Below, in pieces: positions 23,684-35,024 of a DNA stretch of 64,000 bases. The DNA comes from Rosellinia necatrix (taxonomy: Eukaryota; Ascomycota; Sordariomycetes; Xylariales; Xylariaceae). Under the pieces are notes generated by a model, which was not told where the DNA came from, ran no database searches, and was given only the letters and a program-made list of their open reading frames with translations. Each line of letters begins with the position of its first letter. Position 1 is the first letter of the stretch. The position numbers and the translations under genes were made by a program. The stretch lies in the NCBI GenBank assembly GCA_021209875.1, contig JAGYVD010000002.1, positions 5,146,001-5,210,000 on the forward strand. Direction: 5' to 3'.

Positions 23684-24439
23684 GGTTTTCAGGTATTGTT
23701 GAGAGATGTGAGAGAGAGGCGCGAGGAGAGATGGTAGGTGTCAGGCTGCTGCTGCTGCTGCTGCTGTGTAAACTATGAGTGTGAAGCTTGAGGAATGTCA
23801 TCTTCAACTCTGGTTCTCGACCTCCTTATATACTCGCCCTTGACGCTCTTACATGTACTGGCACTAGGAGCTACATGATGTTATTCAGAGCCGTGCTTAA
23901 TAACTAATGAATCACGCCATGGCCAAAAACGGAAGCATACTGCGGTTCGTGCGTGTAGAAATGAAACTAGCTGCTGTATATATCCTTTTGATAATACGTA
24001 GATCGTAGCGATTCAGGAGGGCCGTGTTCAAGTAAGCAACGAGATGACTAACGAAGCTATATGATTCAACTCAACGACCATCCAAAAAGGGAAGCATTCT
24101 CCGTGCTCTGCATGATGGAGAAATGTGGCTAGTGCAGTGTCGCTAGCGTGTAAAGCCACATATGGGGACTGTGGGTACTGGGGCTGGTGAGCGTAAGCCG
24201 TAAATTGTCAAGAGTAATTGTCATCGTCACCGGAAAACGACGCTTCCGTCACGTACGACAGCCAGTACGAGTACGAGATAGGCGCGCCAAGCTTTTTTTC
24301 TCTGCACCCGTTTGACTGCGCCCCTATCAACACAGCGCATCACACTTTATTTAAACAAACAGATCCTCCATGAGCAGGCGCGTCGCTCCCGTATCCACGC
24401 TTTCTTGATTCTACCCAGGGATTGAAAATCGGATTCAGC
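23684..24439. promoter_or_regulatory. bidirectional promoter between MDR reductase and ERG24, with SRE-like site
   Basis: Divergent promoter of 756 bp. A (CTG)n tract at 23744-23767 lies in the presumed MDR 5' leader. ATCACGCCAT at 23911-23920 resembles the ATCANNCCAY-type sterol regulatory element bound by fungal SREBP (SrbA), which controls ergosterol genes under sterol or oxygen limitation. The site sits about 520 bp upstream of ERG24 and 230 bp upstream of the reductase. One degenerate 10-mer is weak evidence. Confidence 0.4.
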
Positions 24440-25983
24440 ATGCCGCAAGAGTACGAGTTTGGCGGGCCGTAAGTCAGACACTATTGGCGTGGTTGGTGGT
24501 CTTTCCATCTGCTGACATCATCTAGATTGGGCGCTGCCGGCATCGTGTTCGGGCTTCCAGCACTGCTATACACATTCGCATTCGTGTGCAATGATGTCTC
24601 GGGCTGTCCTGCCCCCTCTCTACTGGATCCGAGCAGCTTCAGCTTGGACAAATTCAAGACTGAAATTGGCTGGCCTGGCTTCAGCGGCCTTCACAGCTGG
24701 GAGGTTACCGGAGTCGTTCTCGGGTACCATTTCTTCAGCCTGCTCCTATGGAGGATCCTGCCCGCGGAAGAAGTGCTCGGCACCAAGTTGGTGCAGCACG
24801 GCCGTCCGTTGAAATATCGCATGAATGGTTAGTCGTCTTCACGTCCAAATGCCCGGCTGCCATCGACTAAACTGTCTTAGCCTTCTCGTCGACTATTGTC
24901 CACCTTGTGATCTGCGCCATCGGAACATACATGAAGGGCGCAAATTTCATCGTGTGGACCTACATCACGGACAACTATATCCAGATGCTAACCGCTAATA
25001 TCCTCATCTCTACTGTGCAAGCGATTTATGTATACGTCAAGAGCTTCAGCGTTGACACGAACTATCCGAACAAGGATATGCGGGAACTCGCAGCCGGAGG
25101 TCACACCGGAAACCTCATGTACGATTTCTACATCGGTCGTGAGCTGAACCCCCGTGTTACGCTGCCCTTCTTTGGCGAGATCGATCTCAAGACTTTTAAC
25201 GAGATGCGCCAAGGTCTTACCGGATGGATTCTCATGGATTTGGCTTTCATCGCCAAGCAGTACCGGACTTATGGTTACGTTTCCGACAGCATTCTTTTTG
25301 TCTCCGCTTTCCAGGCCTTCTACGTGCTTGATGGACAGTACTTGGAAGCCGGAATCATGACGATGATGGATATCACCACCGACGGTTTTGGCTACATGCT
25401 GTCATTTGGTGACCTTGCTTGGGTGCCGTTCCTCTATTCGACCCAGGCCCGTTACCTCTCTACCTACCCGGTTCACCTTGGTTGGGCCGGTGTTGCCGGT
25501 GCCAGCGCCGTATTTGCTACGGGCCTGTATATTTTCCGCGCCGCCAACTCGCAGAAGAATCTGTTCCGCAGCAACCCGGCCGATCCAAAGGTCGCCAAGA
25601 TGTCATATCTCCAGACCAAGCGAGGCACCAAGCTCCTCACTGACGGCTGGTGGGGCAAGTCCCGCCACATCAACTACTTCGGCGACTGGTTGCAGGCATC
25701 ACCGTTCAGTCTGCCGACGGGTATCTCTGGTTACACCATCCTCACCGCTGGCAGCACCGTGGCGACTGCCCATGCTGCCACGATGCTCGACGGCCGCATT
25801 GTCGTTCAGGACCAGGCGAAGGGTTGGGGCATCATCTTCACGTACTTTTACGTGCTCTACTTTGCGGTGCTCCTCATTCACCGAGAGGGCCGAGACGATG
25901 CTGCATGTGCAAAGAAGTACGGCGACGACTGGGTCACATACAAGAAGAAGGTCAAGTACCATATCTTGCCCTACGTTTACTAA
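24440..25983 (+). CDS. ERG24: delta(14)-sterol reductase (C-14 sterol reductase), ergosterol biosynthesis
   Basis: Reduces the C14=C15 double bond left after lanosterol 14-demethylation, using NADPH in the ER membrane. Three exons, 24440-24468, 24526-24827 and 24881-25983, give a 477-aa polytopic protein, close to Neurospora erg-3. The first exon encodes only nine full codons (MPQEYEFGG), completed across a 57-nt intron. The protein opens with the family pattern FGGPLGAAGIVFGLP. Family signatures are GHTGNLMYDFYIGRELNPR in the first half and GWWGKSRHINYFGDWLQA near residues 366-383, followed by the C-terminal HREGRDDAACAKKYGDDW and KVKYHILPYVY. Multiple hydrophobic segments fit 8-10 membrane helices. 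The Lys/Arg/His pattern of the GWWGKSRH motif matches the NADPH-binding side of this family. Probably regulated with the sterol pathway. Confidence 0.95.
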
Positions 25984-27622
25984 ACCGCATACCAAATGGC
26001 TTGATGGCCTTCTCAAGTCATTCCGCCGTGGGATTGGCAAAAGATGGGGGATTGTGCATATCCAGGTTAATCAAAATATGGAGGATTGTAGGGAGACTGT
26101 ATTAAAATAGCAGGTGATTTTTGCCTACTGTTCTTGTTCCAGCATCACTAATACATAATGAATGGTTTTTTTTTTTTGGGACAATTCGTATCATGCTGGA
26201 CAATGTGAAGCTGAACCGGACCATTTCCCTAAAAGCCAGGCTTCCGAAGCCGCCAAGTTTATATTTGTTTTGCCTACCTGCCTATGTGAACGCAGTCAAC
26301 AGTCTAGGCTTTGGCCTTTCTACTGACCGCCGAAAGGGTAAGCGGTAATGTGAGCTTTGCGGCTAGACAGTAGGCAAGCCCCGTATCCCACCATCACAAC
26401 TCAAATATGTTGTGCGTGAGGTGCTAATTGCCTCTGCCCGAATACGGCAGGTCTGTTGGGTAGAGCATCGCCAACCCAGCCCGGACCCAATCAATTCGGC
26501 CCTGGTCAATGCAGCGGGGCCGAAGCACTGCCGGTTCGCAGCTCGGGGAGGTAGCAGTAGCAATTTTGGCTGCAGACGGATTTGCGCCGGTGTTTTTTTT
26601 GCATGCCATCGCATGATCTAATACAAGCAGCCCTACCCTGGCGCGCAATACCTACCTGGGTCGCTCAACGTACATTATGTATTTACTTATTCATGTACTA
26701 CTACTACTAACTACTACTACAGCATGACACAAAAATCGCCGGGTGGGATGTTGGTCTAGATCTCCCCCGGGTTTATGTTCGTTATGCTGCCGATTATATC
26801 CTGATTCTAATCTGATTCTATCCTGAAGTCCCCTTGCGTTTGCTGACCTCAGCGTCGGTCCGTTAATTTCTCGTCAGATCATGAGGGGGGCCGGTTCACC
26901 TTGCACTTCATCGAAGCGCACCTACCATTTACTGCCCTCAGTGACGGGATTATTATGTACGGTGGTGCTTTCCGACTAACAGCATTAGCTCATCAATAGA
27001 TAGAAAAATATCCGTTCGCAGCGACGACTGCTGCAAGGCAGGTAGGTGTCTAAGGTAGGTGCCTAAGGTAGGTGAGTATCTGGACTAAGTAAACACAGCA
27101 TCGCTCGGTGCCCTAGCGTAGCGTCCTCATCGCACAGGTCACCCATATTCCCCGGATCACTCGGCCAGCGTAGCATGCGGCTCCGGTGCTACAGGGTCGG
27201 CGTTTCTTAGTAGGTATCTACTAGATAGTATCATTACTTACCCTCGCAACTAGCTTACTAAAAAGTCGGCTAACGGTGTGCGTTGCGTCCCTGCGTCTCT
27301 GCGTCCCTGCGTCCCTGCGTCCCTGCGTCCCCTGCGTTCCCCGCGTTCCCTCTAGTCGGGAACGGGGCCGAGAGGTCAGCTGGGACTCCTATCGAAGCTC
27401 CCAGATCATGCAATTTCACGATCCACACACAGCCCCGGCCGGGTATTGACAGCACTGCCGACAGGCATTGCGAGTTGCCGTGGGGAGGGGGTCTATAAGT
27501 ATGGATTCTTGGCCCCGTCACCCGCGACCTTCGTCGTCGTCTGGTCTAAGGGCAACTTCGGCGAGCACCCCCATCTTCACCTCGCAACCCACGAGACGAG
27601 AGACGCTGGCGCTGATCTCACC
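25984..27622. other. intergenic region with minisatellite; GH55 promoter
   Basis: No gene recognised in 1.6 kb. The left end is the ERG24 3' UTR. TAGGTAGGTG-type repeats (GTAGGTGTCTAAGGTAGGTGCC) lie at 27038-27073. An 8-bp GCGTCCCT minisatellite lies at 27279-27351, about 270 bp before the glucanase start. Confidence 0.6.
27279..27351. repeat. 8-bp minisatellite GCGTCCCT
   Basis: About seven tandem units with decay at both ends (TCTCT and TTCCCC variants). Located in the promoter region of the GH55 gene. Confidence 0.9.
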
Positions 27623-30502
27623 ATGAAGTTCCTGCACGCGGCCTCCCTGCTGCTGGCCGGCGTCGCTGCCTCGCCCATGCCCAAGGACGATGGCAACGAC
27701 ACCGCCAACACCCTCGCCGCCCGCGCCACCAGCTTCTGGTATGCTAACCTGGACCACACTGGCCCGCCGCGCGGTTACGCCCCGGACCTCGATGGCGACT
27801 TCAACTACCCCGTCTACATGGCAGTGAACCCAGGCGATGGTGCTGGTATCCAGCGTGCCATCAACGCTGGCACCAACGGCGCGACTCGGCACACGAAGTG
27901 GTTGGCCTCTCAACCGAGAGTACGTTTGATGGGCTGCTCCCCAGAGATGAGATAGGTCGCAGCTAAACATGCCAATAGGTCGTCTATATCCCTCCGGGCA
28001 CTTATACCATTAGTCAGACTATCCGGATGAACGTAAGTTCTCTTCAAAGCCATTTGGCTCTTATCCCAGCCAAATTTGAAAGTCCCGACGAGCCCATTCG
28101 GGTTAAAACCATGGCTTGGAAGATTCTATGTTTTCGGAGTGCTAACATCAAGTCTTATAGACGGACACCATTCTAATGGGTGATGCCACGAACGTAAGTC
28201 GCCTTCTCAAAAGGTAACGCCAAAAACATGAAACTCATAACTATTCGTAGCCACCGATCATCAAAGCAGCAGCCGGCTTCTCTGGTGAACAGACCCTTCT
28301 CTCTGGTAAGGTTCCACGAACAGAACCGAGTAGGTATTCTCTAACAGACGAATATAGGCCAGGACCCAGCAACTGCCGGAATGGGAGAGCTATCATTCGC
28401 CGTCGGCATCAAGAACTTGATCCTTGATACCACAAGCATTCCAGGAGGTGAATATTATGCTGACAGTAACCACTTCCATTGTTGCCATCCGCTAAAACGT
28501 GATAGGCAATACATTCACTGCTCTGTACTGGGGCGTTGCCCAAGTAGCCCAGCTACAGAACATCAAGATCACCATGGCTTCTTCTGTCAACGGCAATGGA
28601 CACACAGGCATTCAGCTTGGACGTGGGTCGACTCTTGGCCTTTCGGATGTTCGAATTGAGCGTGGCCAGGTAAGTCGCTCTATCTGTCTCGCCTACGGAC
28701 CCGTGATATAGGTTCTAATCAAAGTACTACGCAGAATGGAATATGGCATAATGGGCATCAACAAGCGCTATATAAATCCATTTATTTCTACCAGAATACA
28801 GTCGGCATGCTGATCTCCGGAGGCTCGACGATCAGCATTCTTAACCCTACATTCAACACCTGTGGAACTGGCGTTCTCAACACAGGTGGTTCTCCCTGGA
28901 TCGCCTTAATAGATGCGACATCTATCAACTCCGGCGTCACATTTTCTACTACAGGATATCCTTCGTTTTTGATCGAAAACTTGAACAAAGACACGGGTTC
29001 CGTTGTTGCCCAAGGGCCTTCGGGTACCATTCTTGGGGCTCAAAGTCACGTCAATACCTTCACTTTGGCAAACACAGTCAACCGAAACCCAATTTATGGA
29101 ACAACATCATCCACCAACACTCGTCCGGCAGCGCTCGCGCCAGGCGGCAGGTTCCCCGTAACGCCAGCGCCGAACTATGCCTCCAACCCTGTTAGCGACT
29201 TTATCAACGTCAAAGACCCCAAGCAGAACGGAGGTTTCACTGTCTATGGCGATAACACTAGGGATGAAGCCAGCACCTTGAACCAGATCCTCCAGTTGGC
29301 TGCGAACAAGAACAAGATCGCGTATTTCCCGTTCGGCAAATACCGTGTGGACAGCACTCTGCTGATCCCGAAGGGTTCGCGCATCGTGGGCGAGGCCTGG
29401 TCGACGATCACGGGCAACGGCGCCTTCTTCAAGGACTCGAGCAACCCCCGTCCGGTGGTCTCCGTGGGCAAGGCCGGCGATGTCGGGACGGCGCAGATCC
29501 AGGATATGCGATTCACGGTCAGCGACGTGCTCCCGGGCGCCATCATCGTCCAGTTCAACATGGCGGGGTCCTCGCCGGGCCAGGTGGCGCTCTGGAACTC
29601 GATGATCACGGTGGGCGGCACGCGGGGCGCGCCGGCGCTCACCAACGCGTGCACGGACAGCCGCAACGAGTGCCGGGCGGCATTCCTGGGGATGCACTTC
29701 GCGCCGACGTCGTCGGCGTACGTGGAGAACGTGTGGAACTGGGTGGCGGACCACGTCACGGAGGACTTCAGCGGCGGCTCGAGCATCGCGGGCAAGGGCG
29801 GGGCGCTGGTCGAGTCGACGCGCGGCACGTGGCTGCACGCGCTCGGCAGCGAGCACTGGTGGCTGTACCAGCTGAACCTGCGCAACGCCAACAACGTGCT
29901 CGTCTCGATGCTGCAGTCCGAGACCAACTACGACCAGGGCGACAACGTCCAGCAGGTCCCCCCGGCCCCCTGGACCGCCGACGTCGCCGGCTGGGGCGAC
30001 CCGGACTTCTCGTGGTGCGGCGGCGGCGACACCCGCTGCCGCATGGGCTTCGCCAACTACATCAACGGCGGCTCCAACATCTACACCTACGCCTCGGCCA
30101 GCTGGGCCTTCTTCTCGGGCCCCGGGTACCAGTCGTGCGCTGGCGCCTACCAATGTCAGAGTAAGTGAAATATATATATATATATATATATTACAAACCT
30201 ACCTACCTATCTACCTACCTACTTATCTACCTACCTACCTACCTCCCTATTTATCTGTCTATCTCTCTATTTATCTACCCGCGATTTTAACGAGACTCTT
30301 CGAATTTTGCTGACAACCCTATGCGATAGATTACATGCACTGGATCGCCAAGTCCCCGTCCAACCTCCAGGCGTTCGGCCTCTGCTCCAAGGACACCTGG
30401 GCCACGCTACGCCTCGCCGACGGCACCGCCATCATCACGCAGAACGGGTACACCGGGTCCTGGTCCGGCACCGGCGGCGATGTCGGCCGCTACACAACAT
30501 AG
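27623..30502 (+). CDS. secreted glucan 1,3-beta-glucosidase, glycoside hydrolase family 55
   Basis: Exo-beta-1,3-glucanase that releases glucose or short oligomers from laminarin-type glucans. Eight exons: 27623-27919, 27979-28032, 28161-28193, 28251-28305, 28358-28447, 28506-28669, 28735-30160, 30330-30502, giving 763 aa, normal for fungal GH55. A signal peptide is clear (MKFLHAASLLLAGVAAS). The two-barrel GH55 fold shows in repeated beta-helix segments, for example YPVYMAVNPGDGAGIQRAIN with VVYIPPGTYTISQTI in the first half and DEASTLNQILQLAANKNKIA with YFPFGKYRVDSTLLIPKGS in the second. A candidate general acid is Glu604 in LGSEHWWLYQ, which I equate with the conserved GH55 Glu by position only. 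All splice joins keep frame. Intron 7 carries TA and TACC microsatellites. Confidence 0.94.
30168..30290. repeat. TA and TACC/TATC microsatellites inside GH55 intron 7
   Basis: A (TA)n run is followed by about fifteen TACC/TATC/TCTA units between donor 30161 and acceptor 30329. The intron still has a tgctgac branch point (about 30307-30313) and TAG acceptor downstream, so splicing should not depend on repeat length. Confidence 0.9.
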
Positions 30503-32278
30503 AGGAAGTGTCGTTGCTGGTATTGCAGCTGTTGAAGAAGAAGGGGAAAAGAAGAAGAAAAACAAAACCCAAAAGAAATCAGGCACTTCATTGTAAATAG
30601 TCGCGACAGTTCAAATGTGTTCCTAATACGAATTGGTCGCTTCTAGCATGGATGCAGTTTCTGAATCAACCTATATGGAACCGTGTATGCGTTCTTTATC
30701 CTCTCCCTGTGACATGCCCGAGCCGCTTCGGCGCTTGTAGTGTAAATTTCGAGCCATATTCGGTTGGTTCGCACACCGAACTGAAGATGTAGGTCCCGCG
30801 GACAGCTTTTTTTTTAACTGCTGGGGTTATCTGCGACCGAGATACATGATGTAGGTGGTCAGCTTTGTGCCTCGGCATCAGCCGACGTTTTTTTTTTTCT
30901 TGTCGCTCTTCGCTTTCTCCTGCCTATTATCCCGTAGTATGCCCCGTCGTGACGGCTCCGTAGGCAGTCAACCACGCTTCTGGGTGTTATTCCCATCGGG
31001 CTGACTGATAGGCGCCCAAGCTCATCCTACGAACCACCATCCAATTTGTACCGTGCAATGATGTGATGGTTAGTGGTGGTGTTCGCCCGATCCCCTCATC
31101 TGTGCACATGTGACAGTGCCCAATAAAAGCCGCAACCTTATCATCACCTCTTGCATATACAAGTGTTGGAATTCTCCAATCAAGACCAAGTCGTGAGCGG
31201 CACAGAAACCTCCCAGGCTAGGGGGAAAAAAAAAAAGCCGGCTAAGAACTTAGTGGGCATGAGTACCGCGACTAACTAACCGAACCCGAGTCCACCAAAA
31301 GAGCCCCCTGACTACTACGTAATGATATTGGCCTACACGGCAGACTTTTTCCCTTCTTCCACATGATTATATAATTCTATTTAGTTACATGTTCAGTACA
31401 GTACTTCATTATTTGATCCATGGATTATTGATTGCTATAAATGCAGGATAATATATCTGAAACCCAACACCAGATATTAAATATCCGTGACTGCGTACCT
31501 AATTAACGTGGTTATTTCTCCTATTTCCCGAAGTAGAGTCGCTGATGTCGCAGGAGATGTTAAAGAGGTTTAGTGCCGTCTTGTTCGTCTTGTTCGTCTT
31601 GTTCGCGTACGGACCTCCCGAGAAAGTGGGACCTACCCCGCAGACTTCCCCGCACAAGCTTACCGTGAATCGAATCGCAAGACAGGAGGAGGTTGGGGGG
31701 GCATTCCTCATCAGTAACTGTAGATCTTTCATGTTGTATCCGCCTATCTACATACATACACTACCACTCTTATCTAGATCCAAAGCTTCTATGGAAACGC
31801 CACGATGCACAGCAGTTTAGCGTAGTTACATGGCGAATAGATTGGGCACCACACTACTTGTCAACCAAGAACAAAAGAACAAAAGAACAAAAACAAAAAA
31901 CTAAAAAAAAAAAAAAGGGGGGGGGGAAGGAACATGATGGTAAGCTCAGTCTTTAGGTTCGTCCTATCACCAATTTAATGAAAACTCGAATCACGGCCAG
32001 GACCGCTAGAAACCGGAAAGCAAGACAGGGGTGTTGGCACTTCTTACCGGATTGGCTCTCCCAAGGACGCCACAACCGCACAACTGCCGTTCTAAGTAAG
32101 TCGTGCTCCGGCCAGCCCATCCACCTACCGACGCCAACCCGGGACTGTCGTAGTCTGGTCGCCCCCCCTACCGAGGCTCTCGGGTGTGAAGGGCATGACC
32201 TCACTCGCCAACGGGGCTCCGTTTTCACACATGACGAAATGTAACGTCAGGCCAGAGGAGAGGCAGGGTAGCCGCATC

Positions 32279-32345
32279 CTTTGTCTGTCTGTCTGTCTAT
32301 CTGTCTGTCTGTCTACCTGCCTGTCTATCTGTCTGTCTGCCTGCC
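32279..32345. repeat. (GTCT)n microsatellite
   Basis: Tandem GTCT with TATC, TACC and TGCC variants. A second (GTCT)n array lies at 51411-51451. Confidence 0.9.
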
Positions 32346-32678
32346 TACTGCCCTCGAGGACGGCGAGACCAGTCTCAGGACCCATACCCACACCCTATTC
32401 CCCGGACGATAACCCAGGACGGACCGGCGCTCTCTCGAACCCCGTCCAGATCGGTTGCCAGCCATGTATGTTACCCTGCCTACCCTGCCCGATCACCCTG
32501 GTGTGATGGGGACAGCGCTGGGGTTGAGCCGTTACCGCTACTTACTTGCCTCTTTGCATGTGGGAAATTCTGACAGCTGAATCCAAGCCTGTCTCTGTCG
32601 CACAAGCTTACTTGCCTACTGAGTACCTACCGTACTTACCCCAAAGGATCGTGTGAGTGGTCTGAGGTCTCTGCGAGA

Positions 32679-32713
32679 GTGGGGAGCTTTAATAAAGCTC
32701 TGAGCTCCCCCGC
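32679..32713. promoter_or_regulatory. palindrome with flanking CreA-like sites upstream of the sugar transporter
   Basis: GAGCTTTA-A-TAAAGCTC (32684-32700) is a perfect inverted repeat with 8-bp arms. It is overlapped by GTGGGG and followed by CCCCGC on the complementary sense, both fitting the SYGGRG consensus of the carbon catabolite repressor CreA. It lies about 185-220 bp before the transporter ATG. Catabolite control of a sugar porter is biologically sensible, but the sites are short. Confidence 0.35.
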
Positions 32714-32897
32714 GCATCCTCTACCGCTGGACCTCTTCCTCTGGTTCACTTTACATTTGTAGATCTAAATTAGACCTCAACCTCTTTTCTTCTCTGCCCA
32801 TCTCCCGCTTCTGCCTCGTCTCGCCAAGAGTGCGCCGGTTTCGATCATTGGGCGTCACTAGACGGAGCTGAGACAGTACCACCTCGCTGCCCTTACG

Positions 32898-35024
32898 ATG
32901 GCACCTCCCAGCTTCGCGGGCCTCAGTGGCCGCCCGCTCTCCCTGGCAGTGTCGGCAATCTGCACCACCGGCTTCTTATTGTTCGGTTACGATCAGGGTG
33001 TGATGAGCGGTATATTGACCGCCCCCGCTTTCGCGGATGTGTTCGAAGAGACCCGGAATAACAGCACCATCCAGGGTGTCGTCACTTCAATCTACGACCT
33101 GGGATGTCTGGTCGGTGCCATTTTCATCCTCATCGTGGGCGACCAGCTCGGTCGACGACGAGCAATCATCGCTGGCGGTATTATCATGATCATTGGGGCA
33201 ATCATTCAAGTCACATCCTATCCGGGCCACTCACCCTTGGCCCAATTCATCATTGGGCGTATCATAACCGGTGTGGGCAATGGCATGAACACATCGACCA
33301 TCCCGACGTATCAAGGTACATAGTCCTATTCTCCTGAACCATTTCAGCATAAATCGTTAACCACGGGACTAGCCGAATGCAGCAAAACATCGAATCGTGG
33401 TCTTCTCATCTGTATCCAGGGTGGCACCATCGCGTTCGGAACCCTCATCGCCTACTGGATAGATTATGGCGCATCTTACGGCCCGGCAGACCTTGTCTGG
33501 CGTTTCCCAATTGCCTTCCAGATTATATTCGGTATCATCGTCTCCACCGCTATGTTTTGGCTTCCCGAGAGTCCCCGGTGGCTGCTCACCCATGAGAGAT
33601 ACGAGGATGCCACCAACGTCATTGCCGCTATCCGAGGATACGAAGTAGACAGCGAAGAGACTGCCACCGAGCGTGCCATCATCATGGACTCGATCAGGGC
33701 TTCCGGTGTAGCTGGAGGCAAGAGCACGCCATTCAAGGCTTTGACAACCAATGGCAAGACCCAGCACTTCCGGAGAATGCTTCTCGGCGCTAGCAGCCAA
33801 TTTATGCAACAGGTGAGATATCCCTTTTGTCATTCCAACAATCGGCAACTATTGTTTTCTTGAAGCCGAGCTAGTTCATACTAACCTCGTTAGGTTGGCG
33901 GTTGCAATGCTGTCATCTATTTCTTCCCGATTCTGTGCGAAACATTCATCACCCCGGGAGATCACAATATGGCGTTGCTGCTAGGTGGCGTCAACGCTAT
34001 CGTTTACGCAATCTTTGGTAAGTAGATAACACCCAATATTCTCATATCGTATAGTTACCCTAAGTAATTACTAACGTGTTTGCTCATAGTACGTCATAAC
34101 CCTCTGGTTCTATGAGTTTTACCCCCGAAAACCGGACGAACTCGATAGGATTGGCTTACCGAATCAATTGACGCCCGTGCTGACTATCTATAGGCTACCG
34201 TATCGTGGTTCCTCATCGAGCGTGTTGGTCGTCGTAAGCTGTTCCTCTGGGGAACTGTCGGCCAGGGGCTTTCCATGGTGCTCGCTTTCGGAGCTCTCAT
34301 TCCTCAAACACACTCCGCTGCCATCGGCACCTGCGTTGCCCTGTTCACATACATTGCCAGCTTTGGTGCTACTTGGCTGCCACTTCCATGGCTGTGAGTA
34401 ATTTCCCCCGATAGGCTTGGTGGCTGGCGTAAAACTAACATGGAACTCTAGATACCCCGCCGAGGTTAACCCCATTATGACGAGTATGTAGAAGTATTTC
34501 CAGAGTTCCACAAGAATATTTTAGCTAACTGGGCATAATAGGGGCTAAATCTAATGCTGTTTCAACTTGTACAAATTGGCTCTTCAACTTCTTCAGTATG
34601 TAGAACCCTTCCCCGAACCCATGCTCATCGAGAGATACCCTATTCCTAGCTCTGGCTGACCACTATTAAAGTTGTATTAATTACTCCTGTGCTGGTCACG
34701 AATATCGGATGGGGAACATTCCTCTTCTTCGCGATCCTTAATGCCACCTTCCTCCCCGTCATCTACTTCTTCTACCCCGAAACGGCGCGTAGGAGTTTGG
34801 AGGAGATTGATATCATCTTCGCCAAAGGTTACGTCGAGAAGATCTCATACGTCAAGGCTGCCAAGGACTTGCCGCTGCTCACGGACGAGGAAGTTGAGGA
34901 AGAAGCTCTGAGATATGGCCTTATCGACACTGCCGCTCGCAGGACGACTAACGCCGAGAAGGTGCAAGAGGTGGATGTCGGAAAGAAGAGTGACGAGGAT
35001 TCGGGAAGCAAAGAGGAGGCATAA
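32898..35024 (+). CDS. MFS sugar transporter (sugar porter family)
   Basis: Twelve-helix proton-coupled or facilitative sugar porter in the plasma membrane; substrate not assignable from sequence. Exons: 32898-33315, 33373-33812, 33894-34016, 34194-34393, 34452-34483, 34542-34595, 34672-35024, giving 539 aa. Signature motifs are GFLLFGYDQGVMSG in helix 1, GDQLGRRRA in loop 2-3, PESPRWLL after helix 6, a degenerate QQVGGCNAVIYFFP, ERVGRRKLFLWG in loop 8-9, and FYPETARRSLEEID after helix 12. The intron between 34016 and 34194 only works as a spliceosomal twin intron: excising 34018-34089 creates a GTACGT donor for the outer intron, giving VYAIF-ATVSWFLIE without a shift. The cytoplasmic tail is Glu/Lys-rich. 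Same strand as the GH55 glucanase about 2.4 kb upstream; CreA-like sites lie in the promoter. Confidence 0.93.
34017..34193 (+). other. spliceosomal twin intron (stwintron, [D1,2] type) in the sugar transporter gene
   Basis: The outer intron begins with G34017, but its second donor base is T34090. An inner intron (34018-34089, 72 nt; GTAAGT donor, TACTAAC branch point, CATAG acceptor) splits the outer donor between bases 1 and 2. After inner excision the outer intron is G+TACGTC...CTATAG (105 nt, CTGAC branch point). Treating 34018-34193 as one intron leaves the two flanking exons out of frame. The alternative two-intron model with a 17-nt microexon would insert six polar residues within a membrane helix. 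Confidence 0.8.

Larger units (their letters stand above)
30503..32897. other. intergenic region and MFS promoter
   Basis: No supportable gene in 2.4 kb. A frame at 31545-31820 begins with a hydrophobic run, but that run is made by a CTTGTTCGT tandem repeat and nothing else supports a secreted protein. A (GTCT)n microsatellite lies at 32279-32345. The last 200 bp hold the sugar-porter promoter: a 17-bp palindrome at 32684-32700 and two SYGGRG-type candidate CreA sites (GTGGGG at 32679-32684; CCCCGC at 32708-32713). Confidence 0.5.

Noticed and set aside
27279..27351. Tandem array considered as CRISPR-like
   Set aside because: Units are 8 bp with no spacers; it is a minisatellite in a eukaryotic genome.
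31545..31820. Possible small secreted protein
   Set aside because: Its hydrophobic start is produced by a 9-bp CTTGTTCGT tandem repeat and the remainder has no Cys pattern or intron support.
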